From FEN-1099 sp964511015 (lineage in GTDB: Bacteria; Lernaellota; Lernaellaia; Lernaellales; Lernaellaceae), in contig CAZEDX010000002.1 of NCBI GenBank assembly GCA_964511015.1, positions 67,229 to 131,228 on the forward strand: a stretch of DNA of 64,000 bases, written 5' to 3'. This document shows, in pieces, positions 42,812-51,671 of this stretch (the stretch's first letter is position 1; each line of letters opens with the position of its first letter). A model generated the notes under the pieces. It did not search any database and was not told the origin of the DNA. It saw only the letters and a program-made list of their open reading frames with translations. A program made the translations under genes and the position numbers.

Positions 42812-44269
42812 TTACACAGCGGTGCCCGTCTTCGCCTCCCACGGCGGCACCCAACCGCCGAATTCGCGTTCGAGTTCCATCGCGACGGCGATCGTGAGGT
42901 GGTCGTTCCCATGCGACGCGACCACTTGCAACCCCAGCGGCAGGCCTTCGGCGTTGAGGCCGAGCGGCGTCTGCGTAACCGGCAGTTCCAGCACATTGAG
43001 AATCGCGGTATAGACGTACCGGAACGGGTGGAACTTGGGCACGTGGTGCAGCGGCGCGGTTACCGGGTGTGACGGGAACAACATGATGCCGTGCGGGCCG
43101 ATCGCCTGCGCGACCTTGTCCCGCAGCTCCTTGCCCATCAAGGCGAAACGCTGCGTCCGATTGGGCATCAGCTTCGGGGCTTTTTCCAGCAATGCCAGCA
43201 GCACGCCGGGCAGCGTGAACCGGCGTGCACCGAAGATCAGCTTCAACAATTCCCAACCAGTGTTGATCTCGCGGCCCTGGCCGAGCAGTTCGGCGTATGA
43301 GGTCATCTCGGCCATGGTCAGCATCGACGACCAGATGTCGAGCGCGTGCTTGAACTCGTCGAATTGGCCGTTGGTGATCTTCGCCCCGCGCCTTTCGAGG
43401 AACTCCAGCACTTGGCGCTGCGCGGCAAGCAGGTCGTCACTGACCGGCATGTTGCCGGTGCCTTCGACGTTGAGCACGGACAACGTCGAGAGGTCCACCT
43501 TCGCCGGATCACCAAGGGTGAACGGCCGGCAACGCGGATCCTGCCCGTCGGGACCGGCGAGGATGTTCAGCAGCGGCCACAGGTCGGCGGCGCGGCGCGC
43601 GAGCGGGCCGGTGGCCAGGTAGAGATAACCGTCGTTCGCCGCAGCGGGGAATTGGCCGGTGGCCGGCACTAGACCGCCTGTGGGTTTGTGGCCAAAGATG
43701 CCGTTAAAGAAGGCGGGCATGCGAATCGAACCGCCGATATCGCTGCCCAGGCCGAAGGGCGAACCACCCGCGGCGATGGTCGCGCCCTCGCCACCCGAAC
43801 TGCCACCGACAATGTGCTTGGGGTTGTATGGATTGTTGGTACGTCCGTAGATGAGGTTGTCGGTTTCCATCCACATGCATAGCTCGGGCACGTTGGTGAC
43901 GCCGAGCGGAATGGCGCCGGCCTGGCGTAGTCGCGTGACGCATGTGGCGTCGCTCTGGGAGATAATCCCCTTGCGCGGCAAAGTGCCCGCGGTGTTGGGC
44001 ATACCGGTCAACGCAAAGCATTCCTTGATCGTGCACGGCACGCCTAGCAGCGGCGGCAAATCGCCTGCCGGATTCTGGGCGAGACGCTGGTCGGCGGCGT
44101 CGGCTTCAGCCCGTGCTTCGTCGAAGCGGTCTTTCACCACGCCGTTGATCGTCGGATTGACCTCGCGAATACGCGCGATGTGCGTCTCGACCACTTCCCG
44201 CGAGCTGACCTCGCGCCGGCGGATCTTCGCCGCCAATTCGATGGCCGGCAGTTTGAGCATTTCGTTCAT
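42812..44269 (-). CDS. Amidase-signature-family hydrolase
   Basis: Cytoplasmic amidase of 485 residues. The Ser-cisSer-Lys triad is visible: Lys in VPCTIKECFALTG (about residue 84), the glycine/serine-rich GGSSGGEGATIAAGG (about 158-172), and the nucleophile in GSDIGGSIRMPA. Overall pattern is nearest to general and FAAH-like amidases. GatA is unlikely because gatB and gatC are absent and the C-terminal region differs. The substrate is unknown. It follows the M3 oligopeptidase by only 3 bases, so the two may release and process small amides or peptides together. Confidence 0.9.
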   Translation of the reverse strand: MNEMLKLPAIELAAKIRRREVSSREVVETHIARIREVNPTINGVVKDRFDEARAEADAADQRLAQNPAGDLPPLLGVPCTIKECFALTGMPNTAGTLPRKGIISQSDATCVTRLRQAGAIPLGVTNVPELCMWMETDNLIYGRTNNPYNPKHIVGGSSGGEGATIAAGGSPFGLGSDIGGSIRMPAFFNGIFGHKPTGGLVPATGQFPAAANDGYLYLATGPLARRAADLWPLLNILAGPDGQDPRCRPFTLGDPAKVDLSTLSVLNVEGTGNMPVSDDLLAAQRQVLEFLERRGAKITNGQFDEFKHALDIWSSMLTMAEMTSYAELLGQGREINTGWELLKLIFGARRFTLPGVLLALLEKAPKLMPNRTQRFALMGKELRDKVAQAIGPHGIMLFPSHPVTAPLHHVPKFHPFRYVYTAILNVLELPVTQTPLGLNAEGLPLGLQVVASHGNDHLTIAVAMELEREFGGWVPPWEAKTGTAV

Positions 44270-44272
44270 CGC

Positions 44273-45991
44273 CTACCTCTCCGTCACTTCAAGTTCTTCG
44301 ATTTTCGCCTGCACCAGGTCGACCGCTTGCCGCAAGGTCGCGGCGTCGAACGCCAACCGCGCGCCGGCGGCGGCGTACAAGTCCGGCAAGCCCACGGTGC
44401 CGCCCAACGATAGCGCACGCCGGTAGGCCGCCAGGGCTCGCGGCTGGTCGCGCAAGGCGTTGGCCCACACCTGCACCGCGCCGAGTTGCGCCAGCCCATA
44501 TTCGACGTAGTAGAACGGGTAGAGGTGGATGTGCAGCTTGCGGTGCCAACCGGTGATCTTCTCCTGCTCCAGGCCGGTCCAATCGACACCCGGCATGAAG
44601 CGATCCCACAACCGTCCCCACTCGGCGTCGCAATTCGCCCCATCGACCGCCTCGTCGACATGCAGATAGACCCACTGCTGGAAGGCGTCGACCACCGCCA
44701 TGTACGGCCAGAACAGGATGATCTCTTCCAGGTGTTCGAGGCGCGCGCGCGCGGCGTCGGCCGGCGTATAGAAACACACCGGGCCGACCGCGAGGTACGG
44801 CGCGGCTAGCAGTTCCATCGCCATCGAGGCGACTTCGGCGAATTCCATCGGCACCTCGCGCTGTTGCGTGTAGGGCAGTGCCGTGCGCTCAAAGGTGTGG
44901 AACGAGTGGCCCGCCTCGTGCAATAGCGTCTGCAAATCGGCGTTCACGCCAACCGCGTTCATGAAGATGAACGGCCGCTTGGCCACCGGGAAGTCGGTGC
45001 AGTAGCCGCCCGGTGCCTTGTTCTTGCGGTTGTCCAGATCGAGCAACTTCTCTTCGCGCATCGTGCGGTAGTAACCGGCGAGGCGAGGATCGAGCTGATC
45101 GAACACCACCTGTGTTTTGTCGATCAGCTCGCCCACGTCGGCGAAGGGCCGCAGCGGCTGCCGGCCGCCCGGGTCGACTGCCAGATCCCACGGACGCAGG
45201 CGTTCCACGCCGAGCCGCCGGCGGCGGCGTTCGTAAATGCGCGAGGCCGCAGGCACCACCGCCTCGGCAATGGCGTCGTGAAAGCGCGCACAGTCGGCCG
45301 GCGTGTAGTCGAAGCGCAGGAGCTGCTTCCAGCGGAACGAGCGGTATTCAGGTTCGTCGGCGTTGGCCGCCATCTGGCGCCGGAGGTTCAAGAAACGAAC
45401 CCACAACCCATTGATCTTCGCGCGGTCGGCCAACTGCCGCGCCGCCGCCGCCCGCCAGGCTCCCTCGCGCCGTGCACGATCGGTTTCTTGGTACACCGGT
45501 TGCAATTGGGGCAGCGTCAACTCGCGCCCGTCCCAAGAGACGGTCTGCGCGCCAATAATCTTGTCGAACTCGTTGCCCAGCTTCCGCTCTTCGGTCAGCA
45601 GCGGCAGGTTCGCTTCGCGGTACAACTCCGCTTCCGCGCGCATGTGACGCAGCGGCAGATCGAAACCATCGGGCTGCAAACCACTGGTCAGCAGGCGTTC
45701 CTTCAAACGTTGGCCGGCCGCTTGCGACGGGGTAAAGACCTCGTCCAAAAAAGCGTGATAGCGCTTTTCGGCATTTGCGTCGGCGGTATTGACGGTGGTG
45801 GCGACTTGCAAGCGCGAGAAGGTTTCTTCGATCAGATCGCTCAGGTGCGACCACACGGCGAGCCAGTCGCCCACGGTCTGCGTGTTCAACGGGCTCGTTT
45901 CCAGCTCACGAAAGTAAGGCTCGATGCGCGACCACGGCCAGTCCATGAACGGCCAAACCTGCTCGGGCAACGACGCGGCGATCGCGGTCAT
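44273..45991 (-). CDS. M3-family oligoendopeptidase
   Basis: Zinc oligopeptidase of 572 residues. The active site HEAGHSFHTFE is near residue 367, followed by the conserved PMEFAEVASMAMELL glutamate. Closest to the PepF/Pz-peptidase type oligoendopeptidase F. No signal peptide, so it should act on short peptides in the cytoplasm. The start ATG follows GGAGCCGTTACA. Normal length, all zinc ligands present. Confidence 0.92.
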   Translation of the reverse strand: MTAIAASLPEQVWPFMDWPWSRIEPYFRELETSPLNTQTVGDWLAVWSHLSDLIEETFSRLQVATTVNTADANAEKRYHAFLDEVFTPSQAAGQRLKERLLTSGLQPDGFDLPLRHMRAEAELYREANLPLLTEERKLGNEFDKIIGAQTVSWDGRELTLPQLQPVYQETDRARREGAWRAAAARQLADRAKINGLWVRFLNLRRQMAANADEPEYRSFRWKQLLRFDYTPADCARFHDAIAEAVVPAASRIYERRRRRLGVERLRPWDLAVDPGGRQPLRPFADVGELIDKTQVVFDQLDPRLAGYYRTMREEKLLDLDNRKNKAPGGYCTDFPVAKRPFIFMNAVGVNADLQTLLHEAGHSFHTFERTALPYTQQREVPMEFAEVASMAMELLAAPYLAVGPVCFYTPADAARARLEHLEEIILFWPYMAVVDAFQQWVYLHVDEAVDGANCDAEWGRLWDRFMPGVDWTGLEQEKITGWHRKLHIHLYPFYYVEYGLAQLGAVQVWANALRDQPRALAAYRRALSLGGTVGLPDLYAAAGARLAFDAATLRQAVDLVQAKIEELEVTER

Positions 45992-46128
45992 TGTAACGGC
46001 TCCTTGGGGGGTACGGTTGGACTGGACTCAGCTTGGCGCAGATTGGGGTTTTCGACAAGCCGTCGCACTTGGGTTATAGTTGGTGGCGTTCGCAGCCTAT
46101 CCAACCAACCAGTTCTCGCGGAGAAACC

Positions 46129-47481
46129 ATGCGGCTATTCCGGTTGTCGCTCGGCACGCTGTTGGCTGTGCTATTGCCCGCTTTTCCCGCCTTCGCCGCG
46201 GATCCACCGGTCAACGGCTACCTCTATGAGGTGGACGGGCAGCCCGTGCTGCACGTCTGGGGTTCGCACTACGAGATGGGCTACGCGCACGGCGCACTAC
46301 TCGGCGAGCAAATCATGGAATCGATGCAAGACTACGTGCTGCGCCTGCTCCCGCCCAGCATCTATTCGGCGATGCACGTGATCGCGCCACTGCTGTTCGC
46401 CCTGCCCGACGAATACCGCGAAGAGGTGCAGGGCATGGTGGACGGCATCTTTGCTTCGGGTGCCAACCCGTTCATCGAGGAGTTGGGCCGCTACATCGAC
46501 GCGGGGGATCTGATCTTCTGCAACGCAGTGGGCGACATCGGCGCGATGGCCTGCAGTTCGCAACTGGCGTGGGACGACGCAACCGCCGGCGACCCCGCGC
46601 TCGACGGCGAGACGGCGTTGGTCCGCAATCTCGACTGGGCACTGGCCGGTCCGAACCCTTATCTGCTGCCGGAAGGTACGGTGGTCATCACCTACGACCC
46701 CACCGACGCCGGCGAGCAAGCCGTGGCGGCGGTCACCTTTCCCGGGTTCTTCGGCTGCTTGTCGTGCATGAATGAGAGCGGCCTGACCGCCACGGTGAAC
46801 ATCGCGCACAATGGCATCGACTTGTGGAAGATCCGCTTCACCCAGCGTTACTACCACAGCGGTGTGACGTTGCGGCAAGCGCTGCACGCGCGCGACTGGA
46901 ACGGTGACGGCGCGGGTGATCTGTATGACGTGCTCGATGATCTGGCCGCGAAGGCGCCGAGCGGCGCGGTGGTGGTTAACGTGGCCCAGCCGCGCGACAC
47001 CAACGACGGCAACCCCGGCGTCGTAGCTGAGGTCGATAGTGCGGGCTTTACCACCCGCACGCCGGCTGACGACCCGGAATTCTTTGGCAACATTCTGATC
47101 GCCACCAACCATTTGCGGAAACTGCGGCCGCCGGCCAAATGTGAACGTTACGCGACGATGCATGATCTGATTGAAGAACGCGACGGCCGCCTGACGTTGG
47201 ACGAAATGTGGTGGATCGAAAGACAGGTAATTCAAGATCGATTCTTGTCCACAACCGCGCAAACGATGTATTTTTTACCGTTTCGGCGTGAGTTGGGCGT
47301 TTCCTTCTCCACCGCCGACACCTACTCGCCGGACAAAGAGCCCGTCGTGCTGAGTTGGGAAGATCTGACCATGTTGCCGCCGGGCCTAAGCCTCGACGAT
47401 GATGCCGACGGCGACGACATGTCGTCGCCGGCCGATACAGATGGGGATGACGATGACGAGCCCGCCGTCGCCTGCTGGTAA
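46129..47481 (+). CDS. Exported C45-like Ntn hydrolase with acidic C-terminal tail
   Basis: Exported protein of 450 residues from ATG 46129 (GGAG upstream; longer readings lack a signal). Signal peptide MRLFRLSLGTLLAVLLPAF to AFAA. The pattern HYEMGYAHGALLGEQI, then GAMACSSQL (Cys142 as candidate nucleophile) and LVRNLDW (166-170) matches the C45 acyltransferase/amidohydrolase family, Ntn enzymes that self-cleave before the cysteine. Penicillin acyltransferase and bile-salt hydrolase are distant relatives; the substrate here is open. The last 30 residues are acidic (DDDADGDD, TDGDDDDE) and end in VACW. Candidate -10 TATAGT at 46075-46080. It overlaps the SUMF1-like gene. Confidence 0.7.
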   Translation: MRLFRLSLGTLLAVLLPAFPAFAADPPVNGYLYEVDGQPVLHVWGSHYEMGYAHGALLGEQIMESMQDYVLRLLPPSIYSAMHVIAPLLFALPDEYREEVQGMVDGIFASGANPFIEELGRYIDAGDLIFCNAVGDIGAMACSSQLAWDDATAGDPALDGETALVRNLDWALAGPNPYLLPEGTVVITYDPTDAGEQAVAAVTFPGFFGCLSCMNESGLTATVNIAHNGIDLWKIRFTQRYYHSGVTLRQALHARDWNGDGAGDLYDVLDDLAAKAPSGAVVVNVAQPRDTNDGNPGVVAEVDSAGFTTRTPADDPEFFGNILIATNHLRKLRPPAKCERYATMHDLIEERDGRLTLDEMWWIERQVIQDRFLSTTAQTMYFLPFRRELGVSFSTADTYSPDKEPVVLSWEDLTMLPPGLSLDDDADGDDMSSPADTDGDDDDEPAVACW

Positions 47482-48433
47482 GCGCCCGCACTTCTGCTTG
47501 CGTCCGGCCCATGCAGTTTGGGTCGTCGTGGCCCTCGTCGCCCTCGCCCTGCTGGTGCTCGGCCTGCGCAAGCCGAGCCAGCCGCAGAAACGCGACCCGA
47601 GCGGGCGTAAGATCGCCGCCGACACCTGGGAATGGGGGCTAGACTATGACAAAGGCTTCATTCCCGGCGAATTAAAATGGGCGCGCGATCTGCAACGGCA
47701 ACTGCGGGTCAACATGGCTTGGGGTTTGACCGAGCAGCGGCCGGACACCGCCAACATGGCGCGCATCACCGGCGGTTCGTTCACCCTCGGCGAAGACCAG
47801 CCGGATGCAACAGAAGAGACCCTGCCCCGCCAGACCTTTGACGTGCGATCGTTCTACCTTGATCGCCAAGAGGTTTCGTTCGGAGACTACCAACGTTGCG
47901 TCGAGGCTCACCAGTGCTTGCCGGTCTACCCCAACGAACAGTGCCCGCATGGCCCAGGCGACCCGGCACAAGTGCCCTACTATCTGGCCGACCGGTATTG
48001 CCGCTGGGTCGGCAAACGTCTGCCGACCGAAGTGGAATGGGAGGCCGCGGCGCGCGGAAGCGACCGGCGTACCTACCCCTGGGGCAATGATGCCCCCGAT
48101 CCGACACGCGCCAACATCTGCGGCGCTGAATGCCAGATGCCATTTGCCGACGCGACCTGGCGCGACCGGTATGCCTGCACCGCGCCGGTCGACAGTTTCC
48201 CGGCCGGGGCCACCCCGGACGGCGTACTCAACCTGTCGGGCAATGTGCGGGAATGGACGCAATCGGCTTCGCCGCTGGCGCGGCACCAGCATGTCGCGCG
48301 TGGCGCTTCGTGGTATTCCGACCGCAACCAATTGCGGGCTTCAACCCGCCAGATCTGGCACCCCGGTATCCGCCTGGACGACAAGGGCTTCCGTTGCGCG
48401 GCTGACGCGGCTTCTGAGTCGCCGGCGAACTAG
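47453..48433 (+). CDS. Membrane-anchored SUMF1/FGE-fold protein lacking the catalytic cysteines
   Basis: Protein of 326 residues with one N-terminal transmembrane helix (about 21-38). The formylglycine-generating-enzyme-like domain covers about 100-315: ARITGGSFTLGEDQ, LDRQEVSFGDYQRC, RLPTEVEWEAAARG, YPWGN, LNLSGNVREWTQ and RGASWYSDRNQLRAS. A true FGE carries a Cys pair in the last motif (W-x-C-x4-C); here it is serine and leucine, so sulfatase activation is unlikely. Other SUMF1-fold proteins bind sugars or act in pigment or thiol synthesis. Start ATG 47453 (47447 possible) with GGGGA upstream. The TAG stop overlaps the convergent Asp-rich lipoprotein gene by 4 bases. Confidence 0.75.
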   Translation: MTSPPSPAGKRPHFCLRPAHAVWVVVALVALALLVLGLRKPSQPQKRDPSGRKIAADTWEWGLDYDKGFIPGELKWARDLQRQLRVNMAWGLTEQRPDTANMARITGGSFTLGEDQPDATEETLPRQTFDVRSFYLDRQEVSFGDYQRCVEAHQCLPVYPNEQCPHGPGDPAQVPYYLADRYCRWVGKRLPTEVEWEAAARGSDRRTYPWGNDAPDPTRANICGAECQMPFADATWRDRYACTAPVDSFPAGATPDGVLNLSGNVREWTQSASPLARHQHVARGASWYSDRNQLRASTRQIWHPGIRLDDKGFRCAADAASESPAN

Positions 48434-50226
48434 CGAGTCCAGCGCCCCAGCCAATAGGCATAGAGATAGTCGACCGCCGGCAGCAGTCGCGTGCCGTCGG
48501 AACCGCCATTGACCTCATACGGGTTCGAGCGCCAGAAGTAGTTGCTCGGCGGGCGCACGCTCATCGGCACCACCTCCACCGACACCACCTTATCCCCTCG
48601 GCCCAGCAAGGGCATCAGGTCGAGTTCGGTCTGGCCGTCCACGCACAGGCAATGGCCCGCGGCGATTTCGTCCTCGTCACAGTTGATGACTTCCCATTCC
48701 CAGAACGGCACCGCGGGAAACGTTTCCAACGTGAACAGGCCGTTGGCCAGCGCATCCTGATCGGGCACGCCGGCCATATAGGTGTACGCGCTGGCATCGG
48801 CCACGCTCGCCGCATAGATGAAATCGAAGAGGCTCTGTTGAGTCAGTTTGGGCTGGCGTGCGTGCCACAGCGGCTTGTCGTACAAACGATCGGACAGCGC
48901 AAGCTTGACCAGATCACGCGACGACTGGCGCTTCAAGTAGCGGTGGGCCAGCCAAGCACCTTGGAAAGCCATGTTGTAGCTGCTGTAGTTCGACCAGACC
49001 CACAGGTCAACGCCCACCTGATTCTGGCGGGCGATCTGGTCGAGGTGCCGCTGATCGATCAGCTCGTCGTACAGGTACGCGTCGACCTCCGCATCCTCCG
49101 CAACGTACGAGAGTGCAGCCACGATGCCGATAGCCATTAGCGAATACATGCCATTCTTGATCGGCAGCCATGGCAGGTAGATGCGGTCGTAGTTGTGTTC
49201 GTTCAAATAGCCGTGGTAGGTCGTGCGGCCGTCGGCGTCGGGGATTTCCAGGTCAAAGCCGCTGGCGCGCACCACCGACAACGCCAGCGCCAATTGGCGC
49301 GCGTCTTCCTGCAACGTTGCTTTGGTCGCGTCGTCGAAGGTGGGATCGTCACGGATCACTTCCCATGCACCGGCAAAAGCCGACGCCCAGCCGACGTACA
49401 TGTCGCGGCTGCAAGAGTCGATCCACACATAGTTCGGGTACTTGCCGCCGATGGAATTGTCGTCACGGGCGGTGCCGTTGTCCTTTTCCGGCGGCAGCGG
49501 ATTGCCGTCTTCGTCGAACAGTGGCGTAGTCACAACGTTCGGACCGTTGCCCGGAATGTCGGTGCGCAAAAAACCGCGGGCGATCACGCCCGGAGTGCCG
49601 GTGATGTCGACGGCGATGTGCAACGCTTCGAGTGCCGCCTGCAGAAATCCGCGGGCGCGATCGACGTCTTCCTGCGGGTAACCCTCGTCGCGCAGCACGC
49701 CGTAGCGATAGGCGTCAGCCGCGATGCCGACGCCGGAATAGAGGCCGGCGGTGAACTGCCATTCGGTAACGACTTCGAACGGATCCTTCCCCGTCGTGCC
49801 CGCGAAATCCCAGCTGTCGGATTCGGTCAGGAATTCTTCGATCAACGCACGGTTCTCGGGCTCGGTCAGCGCCACCGAGACGTCGGCGTTGATCGCCATG
49901 CCGTAGGCGTTGAAGATGTGGAACTGGCGCTCGTGCTGTTCCACGGCAGCCTCCAATTCGGCGTCGTAGCCTTCCTCGCCCGGACCCGGGATCAGCGACG
50001 GCGGTACCACATCATCATCGTCGGCCGTGTCGTCGTCGGCGTCATCATCCGCCGTATCATCATCGACATCGTCATCCGCCTGGTCGTCATCGGTCTGATC
50101 GTCGTCGGCGGAAGCATTGTCGTCCGCGGAGTCGTTGTCGTCATCATCATTGCCGCAAGAAACCGTGGCCGCGAGCAAGAACAACAGAGCTAGAAATACC
50201 GCCGGAAACACCGCCTTGGCGCGCAT
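48430..50226 (-). CDS. Large lipoprotein with Asp-rich linker, function unknown
   Basis: Lipoprotein of 598 residues; the signal ends at ATVSC (cysteine 24). Residues 27-72 form a linker with 29 aspartates among 46 residues, built from DDD units separated by TA, QA, QT or A. The remainder is mostly alpha-helical with many aromatic residues (VEQHERQFHIFNAYG, FTAGLYSGVGIAADAYRYG, WSNYSSYNMAFQGAWLAHRYLK), which may suggest an alpha/alpha-barrel or helical-solenoid enzyme, but no catalytic motif is recognised. Six or so cysteines late in the protein (NCDEDEIAAGHCLC) could form disulfides. Acidic linkers like this extend a surface domain away from the membrane. Confidence 0.75.
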   Translation of the reverse strand: MRAKAVFPAVFLALLFLLAATVSCGNDDDDNDSADDNASADDDQTDDDQADDDVDDDTADDDADDDTADDDDVVPPSLIPGPGEEGYDAELEAAVEQHERQFHIFNAYGMAINADVSVALTEPENRALIEEFLTESDSWDFAGTTGKDPFEVVTEWQFTAGLYSGVGIAADAYRYGVLRDEGYPQEDVDRARGFLQAALEALHIAVDITGTPGVIARGFLRTDIPGNGPNVVTTPLFDEDGNPLPPEKDNGTARDDNSIGGKYPNYVWIDSCSRDMYVGWASAFAGAWEVIRDDPTFDDATKATLQEDARQLALALSVVRASGFDLEIPDADGRTTYHGYLNEHNYDRIYLPWLPIKNGMYSLMAIGIVAALSYVAEDAEVDAYLYDELIDQRHLDQIARQNQVGVDLWVWSNYSSYNMAFQGAWLAHRYLKRQSSRDLVKLALSDRLYDKPLWHARQPKLTQQSLFDFIYAASVADASAYTYMAGVPDQDALANGLFTLETFPAVPFWEWEVINCDEDEIAAGHCLCVDGQTELDLMPLLGRGDKVVSVEVVPMSVRPPSNYFWRSNPYEVNGGSDGTRLLPAVDYLYAYWLGRWTR

Positions 50227-50353
50227 GGCCTACCCCACCGGATTGTTTTTCCCGACGGGAAGAAGGTAGACGATTCGCTCCGACGAAACAATAGATGTGT
50301 TCTTTGCCTTGCCTTTGACCTGGGGCGTTGTTAGCTTGGGGAAAAAGGCGGTT

Positions 50354-50381
50354 TTGTGTCGCGGCCCGCCGCGGTTATGAT
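50354..50381 (+). promoter_or_regulatory. Possible promoter of the superoxide reductase gene
   Basis: TTGTGT (50354-50359), 16-base spacer, TATGAT (50376-50381). About 40 bases before the ATG at 50427. Confidence 0.35.
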
Positions 50382-50426
50382 TTGGTAATGGCCACCTAGT
50401 TCATGGTGAAAGCGAAGGAGGAAAAC

Positions 50427-50822
50427 ATGCCCCAATTGCACGAGAAAATTCAACAAGCCGACTGGAAAGCCGAAAAACACGTCCCGGTGATCGAATGCCC
50501 CGACTCGATCGCGGCGAACACGCCCGTGGAGATCAAGGTCAGTGTGGGCAAGGAAATCGCCCACCCGAACACCACCGAGCATCACATCCGTTGGATCACG
50601 TTGGCCTTCCAGCCCGACGGTGGAAAATTCGTCTACGACGTGGCCCGTTTTGAGTTCAACGTTCATGGCGAATCGACGGACGGCGCGAATAAGGGTCCGG
50701 CGTACTGCGAACCGGTGGCCTCGGTCCGCGCCAAGTTTGACCGACCGGGCACGCTGTTCGCGTTGGCCTACTGCAATATTCACGGTCTGTGGGAAAGCTC
50801 GAAGGCGATCGTGATCGCTTAG
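50427..50822 (+). CDS. Superoxide reductase (neelaredoxin/desulfoferrodoxin C-domain)
   Basis: Reduces superoxide to hydrogen peroxide without making oxygen, a defence typical of anaerobes. The 131-residue protein is a single SOR domain. The iron ligands appear as the His in EKHVPVIE, two His in HPNTTEHHIRWI, and Cys and His in LAYCNIHGLWE. The desulforedoxin-type N-terminal iron site of 2Fe-SOR is absent, so this is the 1Fe form. ATG at 50427 is used because GGAGG stands 6 bases upstream; an upstream in-frame ATG has no such site. Confidence 0.9.
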   Translation: MPQLHEKIQQADWKAEKHVPVIECPDSIAANTPVEIKVSVGKEIAHPNTTEHHIRWITLAFQPDGGKFVYDVARFEFNVHGESTDGANKGPAYCEPVASVRAKFDRPGTLFALAYCNIHGLWESSKAIVIA

Positions 50823-50866
50823 CGAAGAAATGACCGGGCGTGGGGTAGCCGACGACCGTGGTTCGC

Positions 50867-51502
50867 CTAGGCTGCCCCGACGCGCAAGCGCTTTTCTGTT
50901 TCCTGCGCTTTGCCCAGCAGGTCGCGGCTGTGGTGTGAGATACCGCCTATGTTGGTGACCGCTTTGCCGATGTCCTGAGCTAGTTCGCGCATCCGCTCCG
51001 ACACGACGCCGAACGCCGCGCCATTTGAACCCAGGCGGGTAGCCTCAATGGCAGCATTCACCGTGACGATGCGGATCTCACGCAACACAGCCTGTATCCC
51101 ATTCGAGGTGTCGTCGATTTGGCCGACGGCATTGGCCAGCGAGCTGGTCAACTCCTCCAATTGTTCGCGCGCCTCATTTTGGCGCAACACCATGTCGACC
51201 ATAATGCGCGCCGCGCGGGCGGACATGATCTCCTGATCAGGTCGCATGGCCTGGATAACGTTCTGGCGCACTTTTTCATTGCCGGTCACTTCTACCACTA
51301 GGTTTGCCGCGCTCTGGCCGACCATGTACGGCAGATCAGAGCCGGTGGGAAAACCATATTCGCGCGCCTTCAACATACCAATTGCCTGAGGGTTCGGGTC
51401 GACGACGCCGACTACCGTCAACGTGCGATCGGCACGAAAAAGGTCAATCAGAGTAGCCGTCGCCCGCCCACCGCCAACAAACACTACTCCAGATTGTCCC
51501 AT
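50867..51502 (-). CDS. Soluble Rossmann-fold / chemoreceptor-signalling-domain fusion
   Basis: Cytoplasmic protein of 211 residues without any transmembrane segment. Residues 5-105 are Rossmann-like: VVFVGGGRATATLIDLF, VVGVVDPNPQAIGMLKAREYG, NLVVEVTGNEKV, as in NAD-binding or CoA-binding domains. Residues 105-200 form a helical hairpin with the chemoreceptor tip VNAAIEATRLG (149-158) and VVSERMRELAQDIGKAV, the CheA/CheW-contacting region. The hairpin is short, with no HAMP and no classical methylation stretch. It could report a cytoplasmic metabolite or redox state to a chemotaxis-like pathway. GGAGG upstream of the ATG. No che genes are in the window. Confidence 0.75.
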   Translation of the reverse strand: MGQSGVVFVGGGRATATLIDLFRADRTLTVVGVVDPNPQAIGMLKAREYGFPTGSDLPYMVGQSAANLVVEVTGNEKVRQNVIQAMRPDQEIMSARAARIMVDMVLRQNEAREQLEELTSSLANAVGQIDDTSNGIQAVLREIRIVTVNAAIEATRLGSNGAAFGVVSERMRELAQDIGKAVTNIGGISHHSRDLLGKAQETEKRLRVGAA

Positions 51503-51671
51503 CCCCTCTTCCTCCGAAACGTCTTTTTTTTTTGCAACTTTTTGCCTAGTTTACCGCTCACTCGCGTTAATACTGATCGGCGCGCTCGACAAAGTCGCAA
51601 AGCAACTTTTCACAGCCTATGTTTATGCAGGATAATTTCGGACAAATGGGACACAAGAGACAGTGGAAATC

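Noticed and set aside
51503..51671. Sigma-28-like element upstream of the chemoreceptor fusion (GCCGATCA)
   Set aside because: The -10 part is close to consensus, but no TAAA-type -35 occurs 15 bases upstream.
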